A stretch of DNA of 32,269 bases from an uncultured Devosia sp. (lineage in GTDB: Bacteria > Pseudomonadota > Alphaproteobacteria > Rhizobiales > Devosiaceae). Position 1 is the first letter of the stretch. Each line of letters begins with the position of its first letter. Below are positions 8,038 to 15,862 of the stretch, piece after piece. The notes beneath the pieces are model-generated. The model made no database searches, had not been told where the DNA came from, and saw only the letters and a program-made list of their open reading frames with translations. The DNA is taken from NCBI GenBank assembly GCA_913775215.1, contig CAJYKO010000376.1, positions 1 through 32,269 of the forward strand. The letters are read 5' to 3'. A program made the translations under genes and the position numbers.

Positions 8038-8949
8038 ATGGCCGGCAAGCGGATCGTCAGCATCGGCGAATGCATGATCGAAATGAGTGGCGGGGAAGAC
8101 CGCAATTATCGCCTCGGCTATGCCGGCGATACGCTCAACACCGCCTGGTATCTGCGCGCGCTGCTCGGCAAGGACTGGAACGTCGATTATGTGACGGCGC
8201 TCGGCAAGGACCGCTATTCCGACGATATCCGCACCTTCCTCCAATCCAATGACATCGGCACGGGCCATATCGGCACGGTGCCCGAGCGCCGTCCGGGTCT
8301 TTACATGATCCATCAGGACAAGGGCGACCGGCATTTTACATATTGGCGCGACCAGTCCGCGGCCAAGCTTCTCGCCGACGACAAGGCGGCGCTCCATAAG
8401 GCCGTCGAGGGCGCGAGCCTCGTCTACTTCTCCGGGATCACGCTCGCCATCCTCGCGCCGCGCGCCCGTGGTCGGCTGCTCGGGGCAATCGTCAAGGCGC
8501 GGGACAATGGTGCCAAGATCGCCTTCGATACCAATCTGCGGCCGGCGCTCTGGTCCAGCCAAAGGGTGATGGCCTCGGTGCTGACGGCCGCCGCAAGCCT
8601 TTGCGATATAGTCCTCCCCACCCATTCCGACGAAGCCCCGCTCTTTGGTGACAAAAGCGTCGAGGACACGGCTGAGCGCTATCTCGAACTCGGCGTCGAA
8701 GAGGTTGTGGTGAAGGACGGCGCCAAGGAAGCCTTTATCGCCACGGCGAGCGAGCGCGTGCATGTCTCGCCCAAGCCAGTCGAAACAGTGGTGGATGCCA
8801 CCGGGGCTGGCGATAGTTTCAATGGCGGCTATCTCTCAGCCCGGCTCACCGGCAAGTCGATCCGCGAAGCAGCCGAAGAGGCGCATTGCGTCGCTGGCAT
8901 CGTCATCGGCCATAAGGGAGCACTGGTCGAACCCAAATTCTTGGGATGA
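8038..8949 (+). CDS. kdgK: 2-keto-3-deoxygluconate kinase (PfkB family)
   Basis: A 303-residue ribokinase-family enzyme that phosphorylates 2-keto-3-deoxygluconate (KDG) to KDPG with ATP, the step before KDPG aldolase in hexuronate breakdown. The N-terminal segment IGECMIEMSG and the sugar-binding YAGDTLNTAWYL are typical of KdgK rather than fructokinase. The C-terminal PfkB signature DATGAGDSFNGGY carries the catalytic Asp and anion hole. The frame is open from 7948, but the ATG at 8038 has a strong GGAGGA ribosome site 8 bases upstream and matches the family start. It diverges from the probable fructuronate reductase. Mannonate dehydratase (UxuA), the linking step, is not in the window. The gene ends 10 bp before a convergent LysR gene. 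Confidence 0.92.
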   Translation: MAGKRIVSIGECMIEMSGGEDRNYRLGYAGDTLNTAWYLRALLGKDWNVDYVTALGKDRYSDDIRTFLQSNDIGTGHIGTVPERRPGLYMIHQDKGDRHFTYWRDQSAAKLLADDKAALHKAVEGASLVYFSGITLAILAPRARGRLLGAIVKARDNGAKIAFDTNLRPALWSSQRVMASVLTAAASLCDIVLPTHSDEAPLFGDKSVEDTAERYLELGVEEVVVKDGAKEAFIATASERVHVSPKPVETVVDATGAGDSFNGGYLSARLTGKSIREAAEEAHCVAGIVIGHKGALVEPKFLG

Positions 8950-8959
8950 GGCCCGGCCT

Positions 8960-9871
8960 TCAAACAGAAGGCGCATAGGTCTCGGCGCAGAGCGCGACGA
9001 AACTTTTCATTCCCGCCGATTGCGGGCTCGACTTGCGCCGCGCGACCAGCAATTGCCTCATGGCCCAGCTTTCGGCGAGCGGGGCGCAGACCAGGTCGGT
9101 TCCTGCGAGAAGATGTAGGCTCGTCGAGCGCAAAAAGCCGATGCCGAACCCTGCCTCCACCATGCGCACGAGCGCGGGGAAACTTTCGACCCGCAGCGTC
9201 TCGGTCAGCGCCTTGCCCTTGGCTTCCGCCGCCTCCGCCAGGAGCCGATCGAGCGAGCCGGAATGATGCACGCCGACAACGGCATGGCCGCGCACCGCAT
9301 CGAACGAGATGGATTTGCGCGGCTCGATTTCGCTCGCCAGCGGATGGTCGGGCGGCGCCAGCACCCAGACGCGCTCGTCCTCGAAGGGCCGGATTTCAAA
9401 GCGCGCGAAATCGTAATTGTCCGAAACGATGGCGACATCGGCCCGGCCCTCATCGAGCGCCAGCAGCGCCTTGGCCGCGCCCATTTCGGCGATGGAGAGT
9501 TCGATCCCCGGAAACTTCTTGGCAAAGCGCGCCAGCAATTCCGGCAGACGCCCGGTCAGCGCGGAACCGGTACAGGCAAGCCTTAGGCTGCCGCGCTGCC
9601 CCGACCCAAACTCGGCCATGACGGCATCGAGATCGGCAATCGAGCGCAGAACCGTCCGGCACCCTTCGGCATAGGCTTCACCCGCGGCGGTGAGCTTCAC
9701 CCCCTGCGCCGAGCGATCGAACAGCACGACCCCAAGTCGCGCTTCGAGGTCAGATACGCGTCGACTGACGGCGGACGAGGCAATGCCCTCGCGCTCGGCC
9801 GCCCGGCCGATCGAGCCGGTTTCAGCCAAGAGCAGAATGAGCCGCGCGGTGACGCTGTCGAATGGTGCCAT
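8960..9871 (-). CDS. LysR-family transcriptional regulator
   Basis: A 303-residue LysR regulator. The N-terminal winged helix-turn-helix covers about residues 1-60 with the typical SSAVSRRVSDLEARLG and LFDRS segments. The remaining two-lobed effector domain has the family's usual length. The frame continues upstream to 9916, but the ATG at 9871 has a GAGG ribosome site and starts about five residues before the first helix. It lies 84 bp downstream of the TauE/SafE exporter on the same strand, so it could be co-transcribed with it and regulate it. LysR genes are more often divergent from their targets, and no divergent target exists here (a convergent kinase lies downstream). The effector is unknown. 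Confidence 0.93.
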   Translation of the reverse strand: MAPFDSVTARLILLLAETGSIGRAAEREGIASSAVSRRVSDLEARLGVVLFDRSAQGVKLTAAGEAYAEGCRTVLRSIADLDAVMAEFGSGQRGSLRLACTGSALTGRLPELLARFAKKFPGIELSIAEMGAAKALLALDEGRADVAIVSDNYDFARFEIRPFEDERVWVLAPPDHPLASEIEPRKSISFDAVRGHAVVGVHHSGSLDRLLAEAAEAKGKALTETLRVESFPALVRMVEAGFGIGFLRSTSLHLLAGTDLVCAPLAESWAMRQLLVARRKSSPQSAGMKSFVALCAETYAPSV

Positions 9872-9955
9872 GTCTTTTCCTCGTCGCCACCATAATGGCG
9901 GAACGCCCGAGGTCAAAACGCATCGCAGAACATTGGACCAATTGCTGTGCGTAAG

Positions 9956-10696
9956 CTATCCCGCCAGCGCCCATACCCCCCGAGAAAGGTAGAAAAGTCC
10001 GATCCCGGTGACGATCCAGCGCGTCCACTTGCGGAAATTCTCGTCCGAGAGCCGCTGCAAGATGCGATACCCGACATTGGTGCCAAGAACGGCAAAAGGC
10101 GCGGCGATGAGCGCGATGATCCAATCCCCCGGCGCCATCGCCGAGGCTATGGCGCCATAAAAGATGATCTTGGCCCCGTGCGACATCACCTGCGCCGCCG
10201 CCTTGGTTGCGATGACAGTGCGCCGATCCATCTGTGTGCGGATGAAAAAGATATCGATCGTCGGCCCGGCCACCCCGACGGCGAGATTGAGTCCCGAGCC
10301 GAAAAAACCGCACCAGAACCCGTGCCAGGGCTTGCTGGCATCGAGCGCCAGCCAATCCTTGGGGATCCAGACCAGGATCGGCATCAGACCGACGACGATG
10401 CAGACGGTGACGAAATCAGGCGTATAGCGCACGATGAACAGCAGCGTCGCCGCCGCGACGAGCCCCATCAGAATGGCCCCCAGGATCCGCCAATCGATGA
10501 ACTCGCGCGAAAAAATGGCCCGTGAGCCATTGGCGATCAACTGAACCACACCCTGCACGGCAATTGCCGTCGCCACAGGCAACAGCGTCATCAATGCCGC
10601 CAGAAGTATCATCCCCCCCGCCATACCAAAAATTCCCGACAGCACCGAAGTGCAGAAGGTAATGGCGGCAAGAAGAATGAGGATCATGGGCGACAT
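9956..10696 (-). CDS. TSUP family transporter (TauE/SafE-type)
   Basis: An integral membrane protein of about 246 residues with roughly eight hydrophobic segments. It belongs to the TSUP family, whose characterised members export sulfite, sulfoacetate or related organosulfur anions. The repeated half begins with SGIFGMAGGMILLAAL near residues 20-35, and the second half has the matching FFGSGLNLAVGVAGP. The frame runs up to 10777, but that would overlap the DUF1624 gene. The ATG at 10696, or the next one at 10687, puts the protein start just ahead of the first helix; neither has a good ribosome site. It follows the DUF1624 gene by 70 bp and precedes a LysR gene. The substrate is unknown and no sulfur gene is adjacent. 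Confidence 0.87.
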   Translation of the reverse strand: MSPMILILLAAITFCTSVLSGIFGMAGGMILLAALMTLLPVATAIAVQGVVQLIANGSRAIFSREFIDWRILGAILMGLVAAATLLFIVRYTPDFVTVCIVVGLMPILVWIPKDWLALDASKPWHGFWCGFFGSGLNLAVGVAGPTIDIFFIRTQMDRRTVIATKAAAQVMSHGAKIIFYGAIASAMAPGDWIIALIAAPFAVLGTNVGYRILQRLSDENFRKWTRWIVTGIGLFYLSRGVWALAG

Positions 10697-10766
10697 GACA
10701 ACAGGATGACTGAGCCGGTGCCGGCAAACCAGCCGGCTTTGGGCAAGGGGCCATGCCTGCAAGGCG

Positions 10767-11747
10767 CTACTGACCATTCTCCAACAATTCGGGATAGATC
10801 ACCGCCGAACACTGGCGATTATTCTCATCAAGCTTGGCCTGCTCATCGGCCGTCAGCACGCCGGAATAGACCGGGTCCCAGAGATTATCCCGCGTCAGCC
10901 CCTCCATCCCGCACTGACAATAGGTGGTGCACATCTCCGCGCTCGTCCCGCCCGTCTCGCACGTCGCCTGACAGGTCTTCAAAAAGTCCGCCTCGCGCAG
11001 CGCATCCTGTGTGCCCAAAAGCATCGAAAGCGGCACGATCACCGCCAGCAGCACCGGCTGATGGATCAGATAAAACGGCAGGCTCCACCGCCCGAGCCAG
11101 CCCAATGCGCGCGGCACTTTCCCCTGCGGCTGCACCTCGGCAAGCTTGGGCAAGAGCCGTGCCTTGGCCAACCGCGACGCCAAAATCCCGATCAGCACGG
11201 CACCGAACCAGGGAAAGACCGGCACGAGATCATTGGTCACCGGCGGAGTCACCCAGAAGCCAAGCCAGGAGAAAACCTTCTCGTTAAAAAGCGGATCGGC
11301 AAAGACGAAATGCGGGACGATGAACAAGATCGCCACCAGCCCCACCGCCCAAAGCGGCACGAAAAGGAAGGGCAGCCCCATCAACATGAAAAGCGCGATG
11401 GCATGCAGCACGCCGAAATAGACGAAGGCATCGGGAAAGGTAAAAAACGTCCCGAGCGTAATCGCCAGCGCCCCGAGCGCCACGAAGAGCCAGCGCCGCC
11501 AAAAGCTCTTCCAACGAATGCCATTCCCATGCCCAAGCACGAGCCCGACACCAACGAGAAACAAAAAGCTCGCAAGGATCGAGCGTGCAAAAAACACCCA
11601 GGCCGGATCAAACCCGACATCGGCGCCGATAAAGCCAAAATACCAGAGGTCCCAGCACAGGTGGTAAAAGGCCATGAGCAAGATGGCGACGCCACGGGAA
11701 ATGTCGATCACCGGCAGGCGCTTTGTCTTGGTCGTTATTTCGGCCAT
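10767..11747 (-). CDS. DUF1624/heparan-alpha-glucosaminide acetyltransferase-like membrane protein with cysteine-rich C-terminus
   Basis: A 326-residue protein with about seven membrane helices. The first segment (residues 12-35, RLPVIDISRGVAILLMAFYH) has the R-x-x-x-D-x-x-R-G start typical of DUF1624 and acyltransferase-3-like membrane proteins, which acetylate sugars. A second family segment is LPFYLIHQPVLL near 235. After the last helix comes a soluble tail of about 70 residues with six cysteines, arranged CX3C-X9-CX3CXC plus a single Cys near the end. That tail would be periplasmic if the final helix exits outward (topology inferred). The ATG at 11747 has an AGGA site. It diverges from the AAC(3)-I-like gene and lies upstream of the TSUP exporter. 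The acetyl acceptor is unknown. Confidence 0.85.
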   Translation of the reverse strand: MAEITTKTKRLPVIDISRGVAILLMAFYHLCWDLWYFGFIGADVGFDPAWVFFARSILASFLFLVGVGLVLGHGNGIRWKSFWRRWLFVALGALAITLGTFFTFPDAFVYFGVLHAIALFMLMGLPFLFVPLWAVGLVAILFIVPHFVFADPLFNEKVFSWLGFWVTPPVTNDLVPVFPWFGAVLIGILASRLAKARLLPKLAEVQPQGKVPRALGWLGRWSLPFYLIHQPVLLAVIVPLSMLLGTQDALREADFLKTCQATCETGGTSAEMCTTYCQCGMEGLTRDNLWDPVYSGVLTADEQAKLDENNRQCSAVIYPELLENGQ

Positions 11748-11771
11748 GTTAGGTCCTATTGGTTTGCGCGG

Positions 11772-11819
11772 GCCTGCCGGAGCAGTCTGTACATATCACA
11801 GGCTGTAGCGGAGGCAGGC
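11772..11819. promoter_or_regulatory. Nested inverted repeat in the leader of the AAC(3)-I-like gene
   Basis: An outer pair GCCTGCC (11772-11778) and GGCAGGC (11813-11819) encloses an inner pair CAGTCTGT (11783-11790) and ACAGGCTG (11798-11805) with one mismatch and a 7-base loop. The right outer arm overlaps the GGAGG ribosome site (11810-11814) of the following GTG start. If transcribed, the hairpin could hide that site; as DNA it could be an operator shared by the two divergent genes. The gap is only 76 bp and no convincing promoter was seen. Confidence 0.45.
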
Positions 11820-11823
11820 TCCA

Positions 11824-12294
11824 GTGCATAATAGAGAACTTCGTCGGCTCGAGCCTGGCGACGCGGCGCTTCTGGGCAGCCTGAACCGGCTATTCGGGCG
11901 GGAATTCGACGATAGACCAACCTATATCGATGCTCCGCCAGGCGCCGACTACGTCGCAAGATTGCTCGCCAAAGATCATGTGCATGCTCTTGTTGCCATC
12001 GAAGACGGCCGAATCGTCGGCGGGCTCGTTGCTTATGAACTCCAGAAATTCGAACAGGAGCGCTGCGAGATTTACATTTATGATCTCGCCGTCGCCGCCG
12101 AAAAGCGCAGGCAGGGCATCGCGACAGCCTTGATCGATTACCTTCGCGGTATTGCAAGGGACCGCGGCGCCTGGGTCATCTATGTGCAGGCCGATCATGG
12201 CGACGACGCCGCCATCACGCTCTATACAAAACTTGGTGCCCGAGAAGACGTCATGCATTTCGACATCCCCATCGCAGATCAATCTCCGGCATAA
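11824..12294 (+). CDS. AAC(3)-I family aminoglycoside 3-N-acetyltransferase (GNAT)
   Basis: A 156-residue GNAT acetyltransferase. AAC(3)-I enzymes acetylate the 3-amino group of the 2-deoxystreptamine ring of gentamicin- and fortimicin-type drugs with acetyl-CoA. The family's characteristic words are present in order: LFGREF (residues 23-28), ALVAIEDGRIVGGLVAY, KFEQERCEIYIYDLAV (75-90), the acetyl-CoA loop RRQGIATALI (95-104), VIYVQADHGDD (118-128), LYTKLG and EDVMHFDI near the end. From memory these match AAC(3)-Ia closely across almost the whole length. The start is a GTG with GGAGG 9 bases upstream. There is no integron cassette context (no integrase, no attC seen): it lies between a DUF1624 gene and recQ, overlapping the recQ stop by 16 bp, as expected for an intrinsic chromosomal gene. 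Activity on clinical drugs is not shown. Confidence 0.88.
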   Translation: MHNRELRRLEPGDAALLGSLNRLFGREFDDRPTYIDAPPGADYVARLLAKDHVHALVAIEDGRIVGGLVAYELQKFEQERCEIYIYDLAVAAEKRRQGIATALIDYLRGIARDRGAWVIYVQADHGDDAAITLYTKLGAREDVMHFDIPIADQSPA

Positions 12295-14129
12295 CCGACG
12301 ACCACCGCCAAAAATGCGTCGCCATAGCGATCGAGCTTCCCCTGCCCGACCCCAGGCAGATTGAGCATCCCGTGCGGATGCGTCGGCTTTGCCATCGCCA
12401 TGGCTTTGAGCGTCGCATCGTGAAAGATCACATATGGCGGCACGCCCTGGCTCTTGGCAATTCTGAGCCGCTCGGCCCGCAGCGCTTCGAACAGCCCCTT
12501 GGCATAGTCCGGCACTTCCACTGATTTGCTGAGCTGGCGCCTGACCTCGACGGCCTTTTTCGGCCGGTCCTTGCGCAGCGTCACACGGCGCTCGTGCTTG
12601 AACACCGCCCGCGCGCCTTCCCCCAGCGTCAGCGCGCCGTGATTGGCGTGGTCGACGACGATCAGACCCATGGCCGTCAATTGCCTGAGCACCGATTGCC
12701 AGGCTTTCGCATCAAGCTCACGGCCCTGTCCGAAGACCGGCTGGTTCTGGTGCCCAAACCGCTGGACTTTCTCCGTCTCCTTGCCGACCAAGACATCGAT
12801 CACATGCGCCGCGCCAAACCGCTGCCCGGTGCGATAGATCGCCGCCAGCGCCTTGATCGCGGATTCCGTGCCGTCCCAGCTCTCGACCGGCGAGCGGCAG
12901 GTATCGCAATTGCCGCAATTGCCCTCATGCGCCTCGCCAAAGTGGTTGAGGATAGCCTTGCGCCGGCATTCCGCCGTTTCGCAGACGCCGAGCAGCGCAT
13001 TGAGCTTGCCGTGCTCGACCCGCTTGATCTCGTCGGGCGCATTGCCCTCGTCGATCATGCGCCGCCGCTGCACCACATCGGCCATGCCATAGCTCATCCA
13101 GGCATCGGACGGCTGCCCGTCGCGCCCGGCACGGCCGGTTTCCTGATAATAGGCTTCGATCGAAGCCGGCAGATCCATATGCGCGACATAGCGAACGTCC
13201 GGCTTGTCGATCCCCATGCCGAAGGCCACGGTCGCGACGAGACAAAGCCCTTCTTCCTTGAGAAACGCATCCTGATTGGCGCTACGCATCTCGGCCGGCA
13301 TGCCCGCATGATAGGGCAGTGCGCGAATGCCTTTGCCGGAGAGATAATCGGCAATGTCCTCGACCTTGGCGCGGGAGAGGCAATAAACGATGCCGCTTTC
13401 GCCCTTATGCCCAGCCAAAAAATCGAGCAGCTGTTCGCGCGCCTTGTCCCGCTCGACGATGGAATAGGAAATATTGGGCCGGTCGAAGGAGGTGGTAAAA
13501 ACTTCGGCCTGTTCGAGCCCCAGGCGCTCGATGATGTCTTCGCGCGTCGTCGGATCGGCCGTTGCCGTCAGTGCAATGCGCGGCACGCCGGGGAACAGCT
13601 CCACGAGGTGAATGAGCTCCCGATATTCGGGCCGGAAATCGTGCCCCCACTGGCTTACGCAATGGGCTTCGTCGATGGCGAAAAGCGCGATATCGACACC
13701 GGACAGCATATTGGCAAATCCCGGCGTCGCCACGCGCTCCGGCGCCACATAGAGAAGATCGAGCTCCCCGGCGCGCAATTGCCGCCGCACCGTGCTCGCT
13801 TCTTCGGGCGAGAGCGAGGAATTCAGCGCCGCCGCCGCGACCCCAGCCTGCTTCAGCGCCTCGACCTGATCGCGCATGAGGGCAATGAGCGGGGAAACCA
13901 CGATCCCGACCCCGGGCCGACAAATGGCCGGGATCTGGTAGCACATGGATTTGCCCGCACCAGTCGGGAACAGCACCACCGCATCGCCGCCGCCGACGAT
14001 CTGGTCGATCACCTTGGCCTGCTGGCCGCGAAACTGCTTGTGCCCGAATATTTCGCGCAGAACATCGAGCGGGGTCAGCCGCTCGGTTCGGTGGGGCGAA
14101 AACAGATCATAGGAATCGAGCGCTTGCAC
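12279..14129 (-). CDS. recQ: ATP-dependent DNA helicase RecQ
   Basis: A 616-residue 3'-5' DNA helicase that unwinds recombination and stalled-fork intermediates in the cytoplasm. Walker A is PTGAGKS (residues 55-61), the Walker B box is DEAH (153-156), and the aromatic-rich loop follows in CVSQWGHDFRPEY. Helicase motif VI is QETGRAGRDG. The RecQ-C-terminal zinc site has four cysteines in CRRK...CGNCDTC, followed by a winged helix. An HRDC domain spans about 525-600, ending LPGVGQGKLDRYG. Domain order and length are as in E. coli RecQ. The start is a GTG at 14129 with AAGGAG about five bases upstream. It converges on the acetyltransferase gene with a 16-bp overlap. Confidence 0.97.
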   Translation of the reverse strand: MQALDSYDLFSPHRTERLTPLDVLREIFGHKQFRGQQAKVIDQIVGGGDAVVLFPTGAGKSMCYQIPAICRPGVGIVVSPLIALMRDQVEALKQAGVAAAALNSSLSPEEASTVRRQLRAGELDLLYVAPERVATPGFANMLSGVDIALFAIDEAHCVSQWGHDFRPEYRELIHLVELFPGVPRIALTATADPTTREDIIERLGLEQAEVFTTSFDRPNISYSIVERDKAREQLLDFLAGHKGESGIVYCLSRAKVEDIADYLSGKGIRALPYHAGMPAEMRSANQDAFLKEEGLCLVATVAFGMGIDKPDVRYVAHMDLPASIEAYYQETGRAGRDGQPSDAWMSYGMADVVQRRRMIDEGNAPDEIKRVEHGKLNALLGVCETAECRRKAILNHFGEAHEGNCGNCDTCRSPVESWDGTESAIKALAAIYRTGQRFGAAHVIDVLVGKETEKVQRFGHQNQPVFGQGRELDAKAWQSVLRQLTAMGLIVVDHANHGALTLGEGARAVFKHERRVTLRKDRPKKAVEVRRQLSKSVEVPDYAKGLFEALRAERLRIAKSQGVPPYVIFHDATLKAMAMAKPTHPHGMLNLPGVGQGKLDRYGDAFLAVVVGYAGD

Positions 14130-14187
14130 AGGCTCCTTGAATCATGAGCGCGGGGTGAGCCGCAAGGGCATGGGCGCCGCCTATCCC

Positions 14188-14517
14188 CTACACATAGCCG
14201 AGAGCGACAAATTGCTGATGGAACCACCACCAGCCGAGCCCTGACAAAACCGCCACCACCGCAAAGGCGGTCCAGCCCTTGGCGGTCAGATTCTGATGGT
14301 CGGGCGTGCGATAATCAAAGCCATCGCCAAAGACGAGGAAGATCGCGCCGAAGACAAAGCAGAGCGGCACCAGCGCGAAAACCTTGAGCTCGTAATGTAC
14401 CTCAGGCACGCCTGCCTGCGCTTGCTGCAACGGCACGAGAAGGAAGAAATAGAGACAGGCAAAGCCGATCAACACGATCGCCAGTCCGCCCAACCGCACC
14501 AGAATTTCCCGCGCCAT
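14188..14517 (-). CDS. Small three-helix membrane protein of unknown function
   Basis: A 109-residue protein with three hydrophobic segments near residues 9-30, 45-64 and 80-98. The loop between the last two contains a short polar FGDGFDYRTPDHQN stretch. No known family is recognised. The frame opens at 14550, but the ATG at 14517 has a strong GGGAGGG ribosome site a few bases upstream and is preferred. It lies 58 bp upstream of recQ on the same strand and could share its transcript. A role cannot be assigned. Confidence 0.7.
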   Translation of the reverse strand: MAREILVRLGGLAIVLIGFACLYFFLLVPLQQAQAGVPEVHYELKVFALVPLCFVFGAIFLVFGDGFDYRTPDHQNLTAKGWTAFAVVAVLSGLGWWWFHQQFVALGYV

Positions 14518-14621
14518 GGGCCCTCCCGCTTCGCTGTCGGAAAGTGCCATATGCGTGGGAAATCAATCAAGCCTCAGCCGCCGACGATCTCGCCATAATA
14601 GATTGGCTGCAGAGCCTTGTC

Positions 14622-14936
14622 CTAATGCGCGTGCTGCTCAGCATTGCGTTTTCGCGTCGCGGCCGCTTTCTTGGCCGAAGCCGATCGATCGGCCGCCGAG
14701 CGGTTCGCCGATGCCTTGCCACCTTTTTCACCGCCCTTGTGAGAAGCGGGATGGCCGGTGTCCTTGCCACGGCCGGAGCCGGATTTCTTGCCGCCGCCAT
14801 CGTCCTTGTTGACGCTGGCCCGGGCGCGGCGTTCCGCCTCCTCGTAGCTCACGCCCTTTTTCTCATAGCCCTCTTCGATATGCTCGGCCTTGCGCTTCTG
14901 CTTATCGGTATAGGCGGATTTATCGCCCTGCGGCAT
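14622..14936 (-). CDS. Small, highly charged basic protein (plasmid-stabilisation-like)
   Basis: A 104-residue protein, rich in Lys, Ala, Gly and Ser, probably disordered in its second half. The N-terminal third (KQKRKAEHIEEGYEKKG, then EEAERRARASVNK) is a small helical module seen in short proteins often annotated, without experimental support, as plasmid stabilisation protein. The C-terminal half carries repeated basic runs such as SAKKAAATRKR, suggesting nucleic-acid binding (inference). The ATG at 14936 has a GGAGG ribosome site; the frame is open up to 15050 without a better start. It has its own 105-bp upstream gap from the small membrane gene on the same strand. Confidence 0.75.
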   Translation of the reverse strand: MPQGDKSAYTDKQKRKAEHIEEGYEKKGVSYEEAERRARASVNKDDGGGKKSGSGRGKDTGHPASHKGGEKGGKASANRSAADRSASAKKAAATRKRNAEQHAH

Positions 14937-15148
14937 GGTCGCCTCCTGCGACGGGAATGAAGATGAAGGGATTGCGCGAGTGCGATAGAGGCTCGGTTGC
15001 CTATTCGTTGGCCAGGCAGGGAAACCGGAAAAACCAAGCCCGTTCCTCATGCCACCGCGTCCGGTTGACGCGCGCTTTCCCTTCGACAGGGCAACGGCAT
15101 GCTCCGGGTGGAGTTGCCCAAAGCGTCAGAAGTTAATCAGCGAGATTT

Positions 15149-15165
15149 ATGGGATCAGATCCCAG
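15149..15165. repeat. Short palindrome between the basic protein and the DNA glycosylase
   Basis: TGGGATCAGATCCCA (15150-15164) is a perfect 7-base inverted repeat around one central base, just downstream of the glycosylase stop at 15176. There is no T tract, so it is not a good intrinsic terminator. The rest of the 239-bp gap from 14937 to 15175 shows nothing else that I can name. Confidence 0.3.
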
Positions 15166-15175
15166 ACGGCATAGC

Positions 15176-15763
15176 TCAAGCCTTCATCGTTTTGCTGAGA
15201 TAGCGCGAATTGCGTTCGACAAACCGCCACGGTGTCTCGACGCCCTTGGTGATCCCGATCCGCGGTCCCGTAGCCACCTCGCTCACGGCCTCAGCCGGCA
15301 ACAGCGCAAATGGAGCCGCATCGAGCGGCAAGCCATTTTGCTTGAGATCGATCGCCAAAGCCGCGGCCAGTTTCCCCGGCCCCGAGCAAAGCTGCTTTTC
15401 AACCACCCCGCCCCGCCGTTCATGCATCACATCGAGCCCAATAGTCGGCTCTAGCGCCCGAATGAGAATGGCACTGCCCGGCCGGCAAACAAAATTGAGG
15501 CAAAAGTGGATGCCGTATATCTTATAGACATAGGCATGACCCGGGGGCCCGAACATGGCGGCATTTCGGTGCGTTGGCCCCTTGAAACTATGCGAAGCCG
15601 GATCGGTTTCGTCATAGGCTTCCACCTCGACGATCCGTCCGCCAACGCCGTCGACCATGAGCACCATGCCGATCAGCTCCGGCGCTACGTCGAGCACCGG
15701 CCGATCGAAAAAGTCATTTGAAACCCTCAAGCGCGCACCCGATAGGCAGGGACGACGCCCCAT
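15176..15763 (-). CDS. 3-methyladenine DNA glycosylase (AAG/MPG family)
   Basis: Base-excision repair enzyme that removes alkylated purines and hypoxanthine from DNA. Family landmarks are clear: IVEVEAYDETDPASHSFKG with the catalytic Glu of VEAY and the following His, then NAAMFGPPGHAYVYKIYGIH, NFVCRPGSAILIRALEP, and CSGPGKLAAALAI. About 195 residues from the ATG at 15763, the usual bacterial length. The start is uncertain: the frame is open to 15802, the ATG at 15763 has no good ribosome site, and a TTG at 15730 would give 184 residues and a start closer to the first conserved FF. The catalytic domain itself is complete. Confidence 0.92.
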   Translation of the reverse strand: MGRRPCLSGARLRVSNDFFDRPVLDVAPELIGMVLMVDGVGGRIVEVEAYDETDPASHSFKGPTHRNAAMFGPPGHAYVYKIYGIHFCLNFVCRPGSAILIRALEPTIGLDVMHERRGGVVEKQLCSGPGKLAAALAIDLKQNGLPLDAAPFALLPAEAVSEVATGPRIGITKGVETPWRFVERNSRYLSKTMKA

Positions 15764-15862
15764 CCATTCTGCCCAAACGCAGCCGCGAGAAAGCGCACGC
15801 ATCGGCCCGCGAACTCTCGCGCAAGCACGAGATCCCGGCCAGTTGAACCAAGCCCTTCTCGT

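Noticed and set aside
7930..8763. Long N-terminal extension of the mannitol dehydrogenase-family frame
   Set aside because: It is antisense to the kdgK coding region, shows no domain, and the ATG at 7896 has a good ribosome site and the family's normal start.
9932..9942. ATTGG-A-CCAAT dyad upstream of the LysR gene
   Set aside because: Short, and without the T-N11-A LysR box at a useful distance; likely chance.
12594..14147. Open frame of 517 codons on the plus strand
   Set aside because: Exact shadow of recQ, whose helicase motifs are complete; the antisense product matches nothing recognisable.
15727..15862. Frame ending at 15727 (tail ...VVPAYRVRA) upstream of the glycosylase
   Set aside because: No start with a ribosome site and it would overlap the 68-residue gene; considered a shadow, though it leaves the glycosylase start uncertain.
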